Origin: Lederbergia panacisoli | GTDB taxonomy: Bacteria; Bacillota; Bacilli; Bacillales; Bacillaceae_C | Length of the DNA stretch: 64,000 nt | Assembly: GCF_024626525.1 (NCBI RefSeq) | Contig: NZ_JANJGU010000005.1 | Coordinates: 62,001-126,000 of the forward strand | Direction: 5' to 3' | Part shown: piece by piece, positions 17,908-29,000 of the stretch | Layout: every line of letters starts with the position of its first letter | Numbering within the stretch: the first letter of the stretch is position 1 | Notes under the pieces: model-generated | What the model was told of the DNA's origin: nothing | What the model saw: the letters and a program-made list of their open reading frames with translations, nothing else | Database searches by the model: none | Program-made: the position numbers and the translations under genes

Positions 17908-20865
17908 TCACGAATCGCTCTCACCAGAGTCGCTTCCATTGTTATTTTTCTTTTCTTTATCTTTCTTTTTTTCCTCTTGTGCCTTTTTCTTATCTTCCTC
18001 TTGTTTCTTTTTCTCTTCTTCTTTTTTCTTCTGTTCTTCCGCTTTTTTCTCTTCCTCAGCTTTTTTCTTCTCTTCTTCTAATTTCTTTTCTTCTTCTTCT
18101 TTTTTCTTCAGTTCATCGCCATTTCCAACTTTTTCGGATGGTTTTGACTCCTTGCCAGCAATATCGACTGCGACAACGTGGAACATTCCGTCTCCGACTT
18201 TATGTGCAAGGTCTTCATCAGACTTGATGGACGCAATCTTTTTGCCTTCTTCTGTATAAATTCGGTAACCAATTACATCCTTACTTGAAGAGGCACCCCA
18301 TTTTAACGTTCCATCGGAGAAGGACGCCTTAACTGCAGCAGGTGCCTTTCCGTCATCCGCAAGTTTGTCATCTGCAACTAAGAGATCTTTCCATTTAGGA
18401 TTGTCTGGAATGAGTTGCGAGTAATCTTTAACATATCCCATCGTTATTCGTTTTAGGAATTCAGGATTAATCACTAAGCCTTCCTTCGTAAATTCTTCCG
18501 GAGTAGATGGCAATGCTGCATATCTTTTTCCACCAGCTGAAATATATCGTCCACCTGCACCTAAGCTATCATCCGTCTTGGACGGAACATATTTTGCATT
18601 AAAAATATCCGCTTGTACGAGCCCGGCTTTAGAACATGCTTCGGATGGAAGCATACCTGATACAGCACAATATGATCTATTTACGATACCGCCAGGCATT
18701 TCGAACCGCTTATTATCTTTCGGCTTAACAATGTCTGGGGCGACATCGTACGCAGCGTTCATTAATTTGGCCCAAATACCGTAGTTTCTAAATGATACTG
18801 TATCACTGTATCCAAGACTGAGGGATCGGTTGGAATTGTATCCAATCCAAGTTCCCATCGTTACATTTGGATTCGAAACAACGAGCCAAGAATCCTGTGA
18901 ATTATTGGATGTCCCTGTTTTACCTGCCCAATCAGCTGAGAATTTCAGCTTACTCGGTAAAGCGGCGGCTGTACCCCCGGGTCTTAATACATCACGCATG
19001 ACATCTGTCATTAAATAGGCTGTCTGAGGACTGAATACATCCACTGGTTTTGCTTTATGCTCGAATATAATTTTCCCTTTTTGGTCGGTAATTTTTTCAA
19101 TCATGTAAGCGTCGGTAAATTTACCGCCATTTGCAAAAGTAGTATATGCATTTGTATTTTCTTCAACGGTAACACCAACTGTTAATCCACCTAAAGCTAG
19201 GGAAGGGTTGGCATACTCATTTGGCTCTAAACTCGTAAAGCCCATTTTTTCTAAAAATTTCGTAGGTTTTTGATCAATAATTTTCATATACGTTGCAACA
19301 GCTGAAGCATTATATGATTTGGCAAGAGCATATCTTGTCGAAACAAGTCCATAGAACTTTCCTCTTGAGAAGTTGTTAGGTGTATAAGCTTTGCCACCTG
19401 CAGGTATATTATATGGAAGGTCTGCGACAATTGCCCCCGGCGCACTCACCCCAAGTTCATAAGCAGGAGCATAAACAAGAAGTGGCTTCATTGTTGAACC
19501 ATTTTGACGCTTTGTATGAGTAGCATGATTATTTTGATTTAGTTCATAATCGCGTCCACCAACAAAACTTAATATTTTCCCAGTTTTATTTTCAATTAAG
19601 ATAGAACCAATTTGAACAGGATCATCTACTGTTTCCAACTCACCCGTTTCTTCATTTTTCACTTCGGCCTTATACGTTGGTCCGTAATCTTGGTACTCTT
19701 CTTTGGCTTTTTGTTGAATATCATATATATCTTTACTAATAGTTGAATGAATATTATATCCATTTTGCCTTATATCTCTATTGGCTAATGTCCAATATTT
19801 CCCGTATAGCTTTTTATCCTTTTTTAAATCTGCCTTCTTATACCCATCCTTTTTAGCTAAAACCTCTGTAAGGACATCGACAGCTCTTTCCTCAATCTCA
19901 AACGTTAAGGCAGGGTATTCTTCAAATGTTCTTTGCTGTTTAGGGATAAAGTCGGCCGTAATATCGTATTTTATAGCTTTGTTAAATTCTTTGTCAGTAA
20001 TATACTTTTCTTTTTTCATTCTAGTTAAAACGGTTTTCATTCGGTTTAGCCCTGGTTCAAGTCCTTCTGGGCTCTTTACTTCACCCTTATTCGTAAAAGG
20101 TGTATATCCGAACGGACTTTGCGGCAAACCTGCTATAAAGGCAGCTTGCGGTAAATTTAAGTCTTTCGCTTCCACCCCAAAAATTCCTTTAGCAGCAGCT
20201 TGGACTCCTCCGATGTTTTGCCCAGAAGAATTTCGGCCAAATGTTGAGACATTTAAATATGCTTCTAAAATTTCATCTTTTTCTAGGAATCTCTCAACCC
20301 TTAACGCAAGGAGTACTTCCTTTGCTTTACGGTCAAAGGAAACTTCATTTGTTAAAATTTGGTTTTTAATAAGCTGCTGTGTCAGCGTACTTCCACCAGA
20401 TTGAACTGCTGAGTTTGTAAACTCTTGAAAAACTGCACGGAATAATGCTTTCGGAACGACACCTTTATGTTCATAAAAATATTCATCTTCCGTAGCGACA
20501 ACAGCTTTCTTTAGATAATCTGATACATCCTTAATACTAACTTCCTCACGGTCAATGTCAGACCGCAATTTACCAAGTGGAACATTATTTGCAAAATATA
20601 AAGTAGAAGTTTCTTCATATTGATGAATGTCTTTTACCATTGAAGCTTCAGCACGTACTTTTTCATCTTTTACAAGAGCTGCAAAATACCCAGCGCCAAC
20701 TCCTCCGGCAAATGCACCGCCAATCATGATGACGAGTAAAAGCAGAAGCAATAAATTCCAAACGACACCGTATGTGATGCGGACTCCCTTACCGACATTT
20801 TTAAATTTAAAAGCGGAAGCGAGTTCAAATTTCCGTTCCTTGCTTCTATTTTCGCGATTTGTCAT
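17908..20865 (-). CDS. Class A penicillin-binding protein (PBP1A-like)
   Basis: 985 residues, bifunctional glycan polymerase/transpeptidase. One membrane anchor (~33-60). GT51 domain with EDEYFYEHKG near 125 and GGSTLTQQL near 157. Transpeptidase with STMK near 455, SYN near 517 and KTGTS near 648. Beyond the catalytic part come a fibronectin-III-like domain (~820-905) and a ~70-residue Lys/Glu-rich tail ending SDSGESDS. Start set at ATG 20865 (MTNREN) behind TTGGGGGGATT rather than eight codons earlier. Lies between acsA and tyrS, transcribed away from tyrS. The tail gives long spurious frames on the other strand. Confidence 0.93.
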   Translation of the reverse strand: MTNRENRSKERKFELASAFKFKNVGKGVRITYGVVWNLLLLLLLVIMIGGAFAGGVGAGYFAALVKDEKVRAEASMVKDIHQYEETSTLYFANNVPLGKLRSDIDREEVSIKDVSDYLKKAVVATEDEYFYEHKGVVPKALFRAVFQEFTNSAVQSGGSTLTQQLIKNQILTNEVSFDRKAKEVLLALRVERFLEKDEILEAYLNVSTFGRNSSGQNIGGVQAAAKGIFGVEAKDLNLPQAAFIAGLPQSPFGYTPFTNKGEVKSPEGLEPGLNRMKTVLTRMKKEKYITDKEFNKAIKYDITADFIPKQQRTFEEYPALTFEIEERAVDVLTEVLAKKDGYKKADLKKDKKLYGKYWTLANRDIRQNGYNIHSTISKDIYDIQQKAKEEYQDYGPTYKAEVKNEETGELETVDDPVQIGSILIENKTGKILSFVGGRDYELNQNNHATHTKRQNGSTMKPLLVYAPAYELGVSAPGAIVADLPYNIPAGGKAYTPNNFSRGKFYGLVSTRYALAKSYNASAVATYMKIIDQKPTKFLEKMGFTSLEPNEYANPSLALGGLTVGVTVEENTNAYTTFANGGKFTDAYMIEKITDQKGKIIFEHKAKPVDVFSPQTAYLMTDVMRDVLRPGGTAAALPSKLKFSADWAGKTGTSNNSQDSWLVVSNPNVTMGTWIGYNSNRSLSLGYSDTVSFRNYGIWAKLMNAAYDVAPDIVKPKDNKRFEMPGGIVNRSYCAVSGMLPSEACSKAGLVQADIFNAKYVPSKTDDSLGAGGRYISAGGKRYAALPSTPEEFTKEGLVINPEFLKRITMGYVKDYSQLIPDNPKWKDLLVADDKLADDGKAPAAVKASFSDGTLKWGASSSKDVIGYRIYTEEGKKIASIKSDEDLAHKVGDGMFHVVAVDIAGKESKPSEKVGNGDELKKKEEEEKKLEEEKKKAEEEKKAEEQKKKEEEKKKQEEDKKKAQEEKKKDKEKKNNNGSDSGESDS

Positions 20866-20950
20866 AAGTTTTAATCCCCCCAAAATCATTCCTATTATAG
20901 CATAATTGAAAGGAATGGTATGTAAAATTAGAGTAATTTCCGCGTCGTGA

Positions 20951-20980
20951 TTGACATTATTATGGAATTATGTTTAAAAT
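20951..20980 (+). promoter_or_regulatory. Sigma-A promoter of the tyrS leader
   Basis: TTGACA, 18-base spacer, TAAAAT, just ahead of the T-box leader. Confidence 0.65.
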
Positions 20981-20989
20981 ACGATATAT

Positions 20990-21256
20990 TAAACATGAAA
21001 TTTAATAAATACAAGCATTGACAGGAATGAGTAGTCAGCTGTCCCTGTATGAAGAGAGCCAGTGTTTGGTGAAAACTGGCACAAACAGTATGACGAATTA
21101 CCTCCTTGAGCTTTTGCTGTGAATATAAAGTAGCGGCAAACGGTGAAAATCATCGTTAATGGAATGAAGTGAGGAATAGTTATTTTTCATATTCCTAAGT
21201 TGGGTGGTAACACGGTAAATAGTCGTCCCTTCGTTTTTACGAAGGGGCGTTTTTTA
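20990..21256 (+). promoter_or_regulatory. T-box riboswitch, tyrosine-specific, with terminator
   Basis: Long leader with the conserved T-box TGGGTGGTAACACGG at 21201-21215, a stem I containing the GGTGAAAACTGGC loop near 21068, and a likely UAC (Tyr) specifier at 21099-21101 in GAATTACCTCC. It ends in a strong terminator CGTCCCTTCGT/ACGAAGGGGCG plus six Ts (21224-21256). Uncharged tRNA-Tyr pairing with the T-box would form the antiterminator and allow tyrS transcription. Confidence 0.9.
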
Positions 21257-21261
21257 ATTTG

Positions 21262-21352
21262 GCTCTTTTCCCAAATATATTGCTATTATGTAAATCTCAA
21301 TAACGAGAAATAGACTTTATCCTTGATACTAATATTAATGTGGGAAAAGAGC
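21262..21352 (+). repeat. 12-bp perfect inverted repeat in the tyrS 5' region
   Basis: GCTCTTTTCCCA (21262-21273) and its exact complement TGGGAAAAGAGC (21341-21352), 67 bases apart, lie between the T-box terminator and tyrS. A second small hairpin, AAAGCC/GGCTTTT, follows near 21396. Neither ends in a T-run. Confidence 0.6.
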
Positions 21353-21442
21353 TACTAGCTTAATAAGAACCGCTAAACTTCCTTATTAGGCGTAAAGCCG
21401 GTTTTTGGGCTTTTACAAAAACAACAAATTTTAAGAAAATAG

Positions 21443-22735
<1,293 letters not shown>

Positions 22736-22740
22736 ATGAT

Positions 22741-22766
22741 AAAAGCCAGCTGCGTAGCTGGCTTTT
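22741..22766. terminator. Terminator between tyrS and histidine kinase
   Basis: AAAAGCCAGCT/AGCTGGCTTTT perfect 11-bp stem, usable from both sides. It marks the left edge of the accessory block. Confidence 0.9.
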
Positions 22767-24009
22767 ATGATATTTCAGCAGGGAAAGTAAATTCAAACGT
22801 TGTACCTTTCCCAACCTCGCTTTTAACAGATATTGTACCTTTCATAGCTCTTACGATATTATAAGCTACCATTATTCCAAGGCCCGTGCCGCTTTCTCCT
22901 TTCGTAGAATAATACGGCTCTCCTAAACGTTCTACTTGCTCCGGGGTCATTCCTTTTCCAGTATCATGAATACGAATGTTCACTTCAGATGGAACGGAAT
23001 CAGCCTCAACGGTTATCGTTCCCCCGTTCTCCATAGCTTCAATAGAATTTTTAATAATATTTACAAAGCATTGATGGAAGCTTTGCCGATCCCCAATCAC
23101 CCAGTAAATATCGGAGCCATTCAGTTCAATAAATACTTTGTTTTTATTTGCGGAAGGCTGAAGAATATCAATGACAAATTGTAATTCTTTATTAATATTA
23201 AGTGGTTCGGCGCTTTCGATTTGAGGTTGAGAAAAAGTTAAAAAGTTTTGAATGACTTTTTCGGCGGAATTAAGTTCACTATTTATAATGGAAAGATACT
23301 GATCACTCTTATCTTTTGAGATTGATGCATCTTGCATAAGTTGGACAAAGCCTACTGCAGCTGTTAGTGGATTCCGAATTTCATGGGAAATAGCAGCAGC
23401 CATTTTCTCAACTACTTCCAATCTTTGTGATTTCACTACGTGATGACGGAGATGAACTGTATTGCATGTTAGTTCAATAACGAATGCTATCATTGCTGCA
23501 CCGAGAGGCTGAATGACTAAATAAGCAAAATAGACATCAAAAACAGGGAATGGAATTTGATTGATTTGCATGATGATGGGAGGGTAGATACCTACTATCA
23601 AAGCCATCACTGTTACAATCGCCATTCTTTGTTTTACGGAACGCTTAAAAAACCAAGGCGATATTCTCCAAAATAATAGTGCACTAACTATTGCAACTAT
23701 GACAGTAGAAAAGAATCCAATATCAAATCCATATATACCACTAGAAATAATGGCAAGCAGTCCTAATAACGGGCCTAGCCCTACATATAGACCGCCAACT
23801 AAAATGGGGATTAAATATAAATTTAATAAGATATTTTCGTGTAATTGATAAGTAAATGCAAAACAAGTAATTAAGCTAAGAATTGAAAACACAATAGCTT
23901 GAACTTTAAAAGAATGTTGGTTTTTAGATATTCCTATCAATAATATACTAAAGAATTGTAATATGATTAGTAATGAAAGATTAAAAAAGAAGTGTAGCGT
24001 AATGTCCAA
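22765..24009 (-). CDS. KinB-like membrane histidine kinase (copy 2)
   Basis: 414 residues. Six membrane segments in ~10-190 of the 5TM-LytS/KinB type, then a HisKA phosphoacceptor ISHEIRNPLTAAVGF near residue 213 and an HATPase with N-box NIIKNSIEA, G1 DTGKGM and G2 GTGLGIMVAYNI. Start placed at TTG 24009 with GGGGGA upstream. This makes the protein exactly as long as its neighbour and aligns the N-termini. No response regulator is adjacent, as for sporulation kinases feeding the Spo0F phosphorelay. That role is inferred. Confidence 0.82.
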   Translation of the reverse strand: MDITLHFFFNLSLLIILQFFSILLIGISKNQHSFKVQAIVFSILSLITCFAFTYQLHENILLNLYLIPILVGGLYVGLGPLLGLLAIISSGIYGFDIGFFSTVIVAIVSALLFWRISPWFFKRSVKQRMAIVTVMALIVGIYPPIIMQINQIPFPVFDVYFAYLVIQPLGAAMIAFVIELTCNTVHLRHHVVKSQRLEVVEKMAAAISHEIRNPLTAAVGFVQLMQDASISKDKSDQYLSIINSELNSAEKVIQNFLTFSQPQIESAEPLNINKELQFVIDILQPSANKNKVFIELNGSDIYWVIGDRQSFHQCFVNIIKNSIEAMENGGTITVEADSVPSEVNIRIHDTGKGMTPEQVERLGEPYYSTKGESGTGLGIMVAYNIVRAMKGTISVKSEVGKGTTFEFTFPAEIS

Positions 24010-24071
24010 TAGGTAATCCCCCTTATTAATCCAACCAATTTCCTTTACAACATACAATCTTAGAAAGTTAC

Positions 24072-25316
24072 TTATGTAACGCGCTTAAAGGAAAATCGAA
24101 ACGTTGTGCCAATTCCAATTGAACTTTGCACATCGACCGTCCCGCCCATCGCTCTTACAATACTATATGCGACCATAATCCCAAGACCCGTCCCTTTTTT
24201 CCCATTCGTAGAATAGTAAGGTTCTCCAAGACGGTTTAAATGTTTTTTGCTCAACCCTAATCCGGAGTCTTCGATATAAATGATGATATTTTTTTTAGTA
24301 GATTCAGTTTTAATTGATATATCTCCCCCATTTGGCAATGATTCAATAACATTTCTAATAATATTAATAAAACATTGGTGAAATTTCTGACGGTCTCCTT
24401 CTATGTATATGGTTGATGAAAAGTTGCCGGAGATTTTAATGGAATACAGATTCGCTAAAGGTTCAAGTAAGTGCAAGAGATGATAAAGTTCTTCATTTAC
24501 ATTCAGTTTTTCCACTGATTCAATTTGGGGTTTTGAAAAGGTTAAATAATCTTTTATTACACGCTCAGCTGCCTCTAACTCTCCTTTAATAATAGAAAGA
24601 TATTGCAATCTTTTACTTGTATCCAATGAATCCTCTTTTAGCAGCTGAACGAATCCGATTGCAGATGTTAATGGGTTGCGAATTTCATGTGATATTGCGG
24701 CCCCCATTTGTTCAACAGCTTCCAACTTTTCCGATTTTAATAATTGATGATAAAGCAGTTGGTTTTTCTCAATTATTTCAATGATAAATGAAAGCATTGC
24801 AACTCCTAGAGGTGGTACGATTGTACATGCAGCCCACAAATCGAGGACTGAATAAGGTAGGTGAACCATTTTAGAAAAACTAATAATAAAAAAACTTAAT
24901 AAAAATGTAAAACCGGTAGAAAATAGAATTCTTTGGATAAATTGCAGCTTTAAAAACCAAGGTGAAATAAACCAACAGAAAATACCAAAAAACCCATAAA
25001 TGCCGAGAACAAAATAGAATCCTAAGTCTATGCCATGATTAGCTCGAAGTATAATGATAAGCAAAGCTAGTAAAGGGCTTTGCCTTATATAAAGCGCCCC
25101 AATGATGAATGGAACCATACGCAAATCCAGCACGACTGAATCACTAATTCTATAAGAAAGCAGAAAACATAGAATGACAGAAACGAAACAATATAAAAGA
25201 GCAATCCCTTTATAGTTTTGAAAACTTCCATACAGCTTTGACCATATGAAAAAAGGAAAAAGCAATACAATTAAGAGGGATAAATTAAAAAGCAAATGTG
25301 TCGTTAAATATTCCAA
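24072..25316 (-). CDS. KinB-like membrane histidine kinase (copy 1)
   Basis: 414 residues, a paralogue of the following gene with the same plan: six membrane segments, HisKA motif ISHEIRNPLTSAIGF, catalytic NIIRNVIES, DSGLGLSKKHL and GTGLGIMVAYSI. The two are clearly a tandem duplication (both hinge regions carry P-Q-I-E-S and LGEPYYST). They diverge most in the membrane region, so they may sense different signals. TTG start at 25316 after AGAGGTAGAGG. Copy 2 begins 62 bases downstream, so the pair is likely co-transcribed. Confidence 0.82.
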   Translation of the reverse strand: MEYLTTHLLFNLSLLIVLLFPFFIWSKLYGSFQNYKGIALLYCFVSVILCFLLSYRISDSVVLDLRMVPFIIGALYIRQSPLLALLIIILRANHGIDLGFYFVLGIYGFFGIFCWFISPWFLKLQFIQRILFSTGFTFLLSFFIISFSKMVHLPYSVLDLWAACTIVPPLGVAMLSFIIEIIEKNQLLYHQLLKSEKLEAVEQMGAAISHEIRNPLTSAIGFVQLLKEDSLDTSKRLQYLSIIKGELEAAERVIKDYLTFSKPQIESVEKLNVNEELYHLLHLLEPLANLYSIKISGNFSSTIYIEGDRQKFHQCFINIIRNVIESLPNGGDISIKTESTKKNIIIYIEDSGLGLSKKHLNRLGEPYYSTNGKKGTGLGIMVAYSIVRAMGGTVDVQSSIGIGTTFRFSFKRVT

Positions 25317-25467
25317 GCCTCTACCTCTTTTCCCTGTAATTTAGCTAAATCTTACTATGATGGTTATAAATGTACAACACTTTTTTACAATTTCAACCAA
25401 TAAAAAGTGTTATTTATGCAACTTTTGGAGTATATTGAAAATAATGATAAGTTTGGGGGTCTTTTGG

Positions 25468-25842
25468 ATGGCAGAATTAACGAATATTGCACCTTGGTTA
25501 GCAATCAGTAATGCAACACAGGCGATTGAATTCTACAAAAACGGTTTTGGAGCTGAGGTGATATACAGTCTTGAGGACGATGGGATGGTCCTTATTGCCC
25601 AGTTGTCTATCAATGGAGCAGTCTTTTGGATTCAAGAAGACCATAGTTCAAATCCTGAAGTATTAGGACGAGGGGCGATTAGGATGATTTTGACTGTTGA
25701 TGATCCCGACACAGTATTTGAACAAGCTATTTCCGCAGGAGCAGAAGAAGTTTACCCCGTAACTGAAGAACATGGTTGGAGAATCGGCCGCATCATTGAT
25801 CCATTCGGCCATCATTGGGAGATTGGTAAGCAGTTTACATAA
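25468..25842 (+). CDS. VOC/glyoxalase-superfamily protein (PhnB-like)
   Basis: 124 residues, a single VOC unit pair: APWLAISNATQAIEFYKNGFGAE at the start, and IDPFGHHWEIG at the end as in PhnB/3-demethylubiquinone-like glyoxalase proteins. Family members include bleomycin-type resistance and metal-dependent lyases. The substrate here is unknown. ATG 25468 follows TTTGGGGGTC. The in-frame extension to 25357 has no ribosome site. Confidence 0.75.
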   Translation: MAELTNIAPWLAISNATQAIEFYKNGFGAEVIYSLEDDGMVLIAQLSINGAVFWIQEDHSSNPEVLGRGAIRMILTVDDPDTVFEQAISAGAEEVYPVTEEHGWRIGRIIDPFGHHWEIGKQFT

Positions 25843-25863
25843 GAGGAATGAACAAATTGTGAA

Positions 25864-25898
25864 TAAAAATAAGGCTGTCTATTGATAGCCTTATTTTT
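25864..25898 (+). terminator. Terminator after VOC gene
   Basis: AAAAATAAGGCT/AGCCTTATTTTT stem with T-rich tail. Confidence 0.85.
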
Positions 25899-25904
25899 CA
25901 TTTA

Positions 25905-25939
25905 TAGGGATTCTACCCCTAACTATAGGTATATCCCTA
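25905..25939 (+). promoter_or_regulatory. Putative NreC binding-site pair upstream of narG
   Basis: Two GC-tipped palindromes about 20 bases apart centre to centre: TAGGG-N7-CCCTA (25905-25921) and TAGGT-N4-CCCTA (25926-25939). From memory, the staphylococcal NreC target is close to TAGGG-N4-CCCTA. The second site fits with one mismatch; the first has a longer spacer. Confidence 0.55.
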
Positions 25940-25964
25940 ATGGGAGGAAAACTTGCTATCTACC

Positions 25965-25982
25965 ATACTTATTAATAAGTAT
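25965..25982. promoter_or_regulatory. 18-bp perfect palindrome in the narG promoter region
   Basis: ATACTTATTAATAAGTAT is its own complement over all 18 bases. It lies 48 bases before the narG ATG, where core promoter or operator elements are expected. Confidence 0.5.
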
Positions 25983-26029
25983 CACGGATTATTAGCCGTT
26001 GTCCGTATAGATAAGGAGTGAAGGTACTC

Positions 26030-29000
26030 ATGAAAGGTAAATTTGGATTGAGGTTTTTTAAACCAACTGAACGATATTCTGGAAACTGGTCCTTACTTGA
26101 GGAAAAAAGTAGAGATTGGGAGAATATGTATCGTCAGCGTTGGTCCCACGATAAGGTTGTTCGTACTACTCATGGAGTTAACTGTACAGGCTCTTGCAGC
26201 TGGAAAGTGTTTGTTAAAAACGGAATCATTACATGGGAAAATCAACAAATTGATTATCCTTCTTGCGGTCCTGATATGCCGGAATTTGAGCCGCGCGGCT
26301 GCCCAAGGGGGGCCTCTTTTTCATGGTACGAGTATAGTCCTTTACGCGTGAAGTATCCGTATATGCGTGGACGACTGTGGCGTTTATGGAAATCAGCTTT
26401 ACATCATCACAAAAGTCCAGTAGATGCATGGGCAAGTATTGTAGAAGACAGTGAGAAAGCAAACTCCTATAAACAAGCCCGTGGAAAAGGGGGACACGTT
26501 CGGGTTTCTTGGGAAGATGCGTTGGAATTAATTTCAGCCCAGCTCATTTACACCATCCGTAAACATGGTCCCGACCGCATTGCAGGGTTTACCCCAATCC
26601 CAGCGATGTCGATGTTAAGTTATGCATCAGGTTCACGTTTCATCTCGCTTCTAGGTGGGGAAATGTTAAGTTTTTATGACTGGTATGCAGATTTGCCGCC
26701 TGCTTCTCCACAAATTTGGGGCGAACAAACAGATGTACCAGAATCATCAGATTGGTACAATGCTGGCTATTTGATTATGTGGGGATCAAACGTACCTTTA
26801 ACACGTACCCCAGATGCCCATTTCATGACCGAAGTCCGATACAAAGGCACGAAGGTAGTATCTGTAGCACCTGACCATGCGGAAAGCGTAAAATTTGCCG
26901 ATAACTGGCTAGCCCCACATCCTGGAACAGATGCAGCGATTGCTCAAGCGATGACTCATGTTATTTTGGATGAATTCTACATTAAGCGCCAAGAACCAAT
27001 GTTTATCAATTATGCGAAACAATTTACGGACTTGCCATTCTTGATCATGTTGGATAAACACGAGGATGATTATAAAGCCGGCCGTTTTCTACGAGCGAGC
27101 GATTTAGGTGAAGTTACAGAAAACGCCGAGTGGAAACCTGTTATATATGATGAAATATCAGAGCAAATCATTGTACCAAACGGAACAATGGGTCAACGCT
27201 GGGAAGAAGAGAAAAATTGGAATCTAATTCTTGAAAATGAGGATGGATCAAAAATAAATCCGGCTATGACTGTTGAAGGCTCGGATTCACAATGGAAAAA
27301 AATCATTTTCCCTTATTTTAAAAATCAAGAAAACGGTACATTTATGCGTGATATTCCTGTTAAAGAAATTACTTTGGCAGATGGAAAAACATGTTTCGCG
27401 GCAACCGTTTATGATTTAATGCTCAGCCAATATGGAATTAATCGGGCAAACAGCAAATTTGCTGCAAAAGGATATGATGACGAGGAATCGTTTTACACAC
27501 CAGCTTGGCAGGAAAAAGTAACCGGTGTAAAAGCTTCTATCGTTACTCAAGTTGCAAGAGAATTTGCGCAAAACGCTATCGATACAGAAGGACGTTCGAT
27601 GATTATTATGGGGGCCGGAATAAATCACTGGTTCAATAGTGATACGATTTATCGTTCAATTTTAAATTTAGTCATTTTAACGGCTTCTCAAGGCGTTAAT
27701 GGCGGGGGATGGGCTCATTATGTTGGGCAAGAGAAGGTTCGTCCAATTGAGGGCTGGAGTTCAGTTGCATTTGCTAAAGATTGGCAGAAAGGCGCCCGTC
27801 AACAAAATGCAACATCGTTTTTTTACTTCGCAACTGATCAATGGAAATATGAAGAATCTGGTACAGAATCGCTAAAATCACCAACAGGCTCAAGCCTAAG
27901 ATATAAACACCCAGCTGATTACAACGTATTGGCAGCAAGGCTTGGGTGGTTGCCATCATACCCACAGTTTAATAAAAATAGCTTATTGTTCGCCGAAGAT
28001 GCTGTAAAAAAGGGGAAAACGTCGGATGATGAGATTGTAAAAGAAGCATACGATCAAGTTGTTTCAGGAAAAGTAGAGTTTGCAGTTGAAGATCCGGATG
28101 CATCTGAAAACTTCCCGAGAACATTATTCGTATGGCGCTCAAACTTAATTTCCAGTTCTGCTAAAGGCCAAGAATACTTTATGAAACATTTACTTGGAGC
28201 AAGCGACGGATTGCTTGCAACTCCAAATGAGGAAGAAAAACCGGAGGAAATTAAGTGGCGTGAGGAAGTAAAGGGGAAATTGGATTTACTCGTCGCCTTA
28301 GATTTTCGAATGACGGCAACGCCTATGTATGCGGATATCGTGCTGCCAGCTGCTACATGGTATGAAAAACATGATATTTCATCAACGGATATGCATCCGT
28401 TTGTACATCCGTTTAATCCTGCTGTTGATCCACTTTGGGAATCTCGCTCTGACTGGGATATTTATCGTGAGCTTGCGAAGGTATTCTCCAAAATGGCTGA
28501 AACAGAAATGCCTGGTGTATATAAAGACCTCCTTACAACACCACTTGCACACGATTCTAAAGGCGAAATTTCTCAACCATTCGGACATGTGAAAGATTGG
28601 AAAAAAGGGGAAATAACACCTGAACTAGGCAGGACAATGCCAAATTTCACTATCATCAACCGCGACTATACACAAATTTACAATAAATATATATCATTAG
28701 GGCCCCTCTTAAGTGAAGGCAAGGTAGGGGCACATGGTGTCAGTTTCCCTGTTGCTGAAGAATATGAAGATTTGAAAAAAATAAATGAGATCCATATCGA
28801 TGAATCGATAAAAAATGGATTGCCTAAACTTCATACAGCTAGAGAGGCAATTAATGCGGTGCTGCATCTATCCTCCGCAACGAATGGTAGGGTATCGCAA
28901 AAGGCATACGAGTCACTTGAAAAAGATACAGGAGTTCCATTAATTGATATTTCACAAGATCGTGCCGCAGAGAAGATTACATTTGCAAGTATAACAGCAC

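Noticed and set aside
17764-18259. Hydrophobic Phe/Ser/Leu-rich plus-strand frames
   Set aside because: Mirror image of the Lys/Glu codons in the tail of the penicillin-binding protein; low-complexity artefact.
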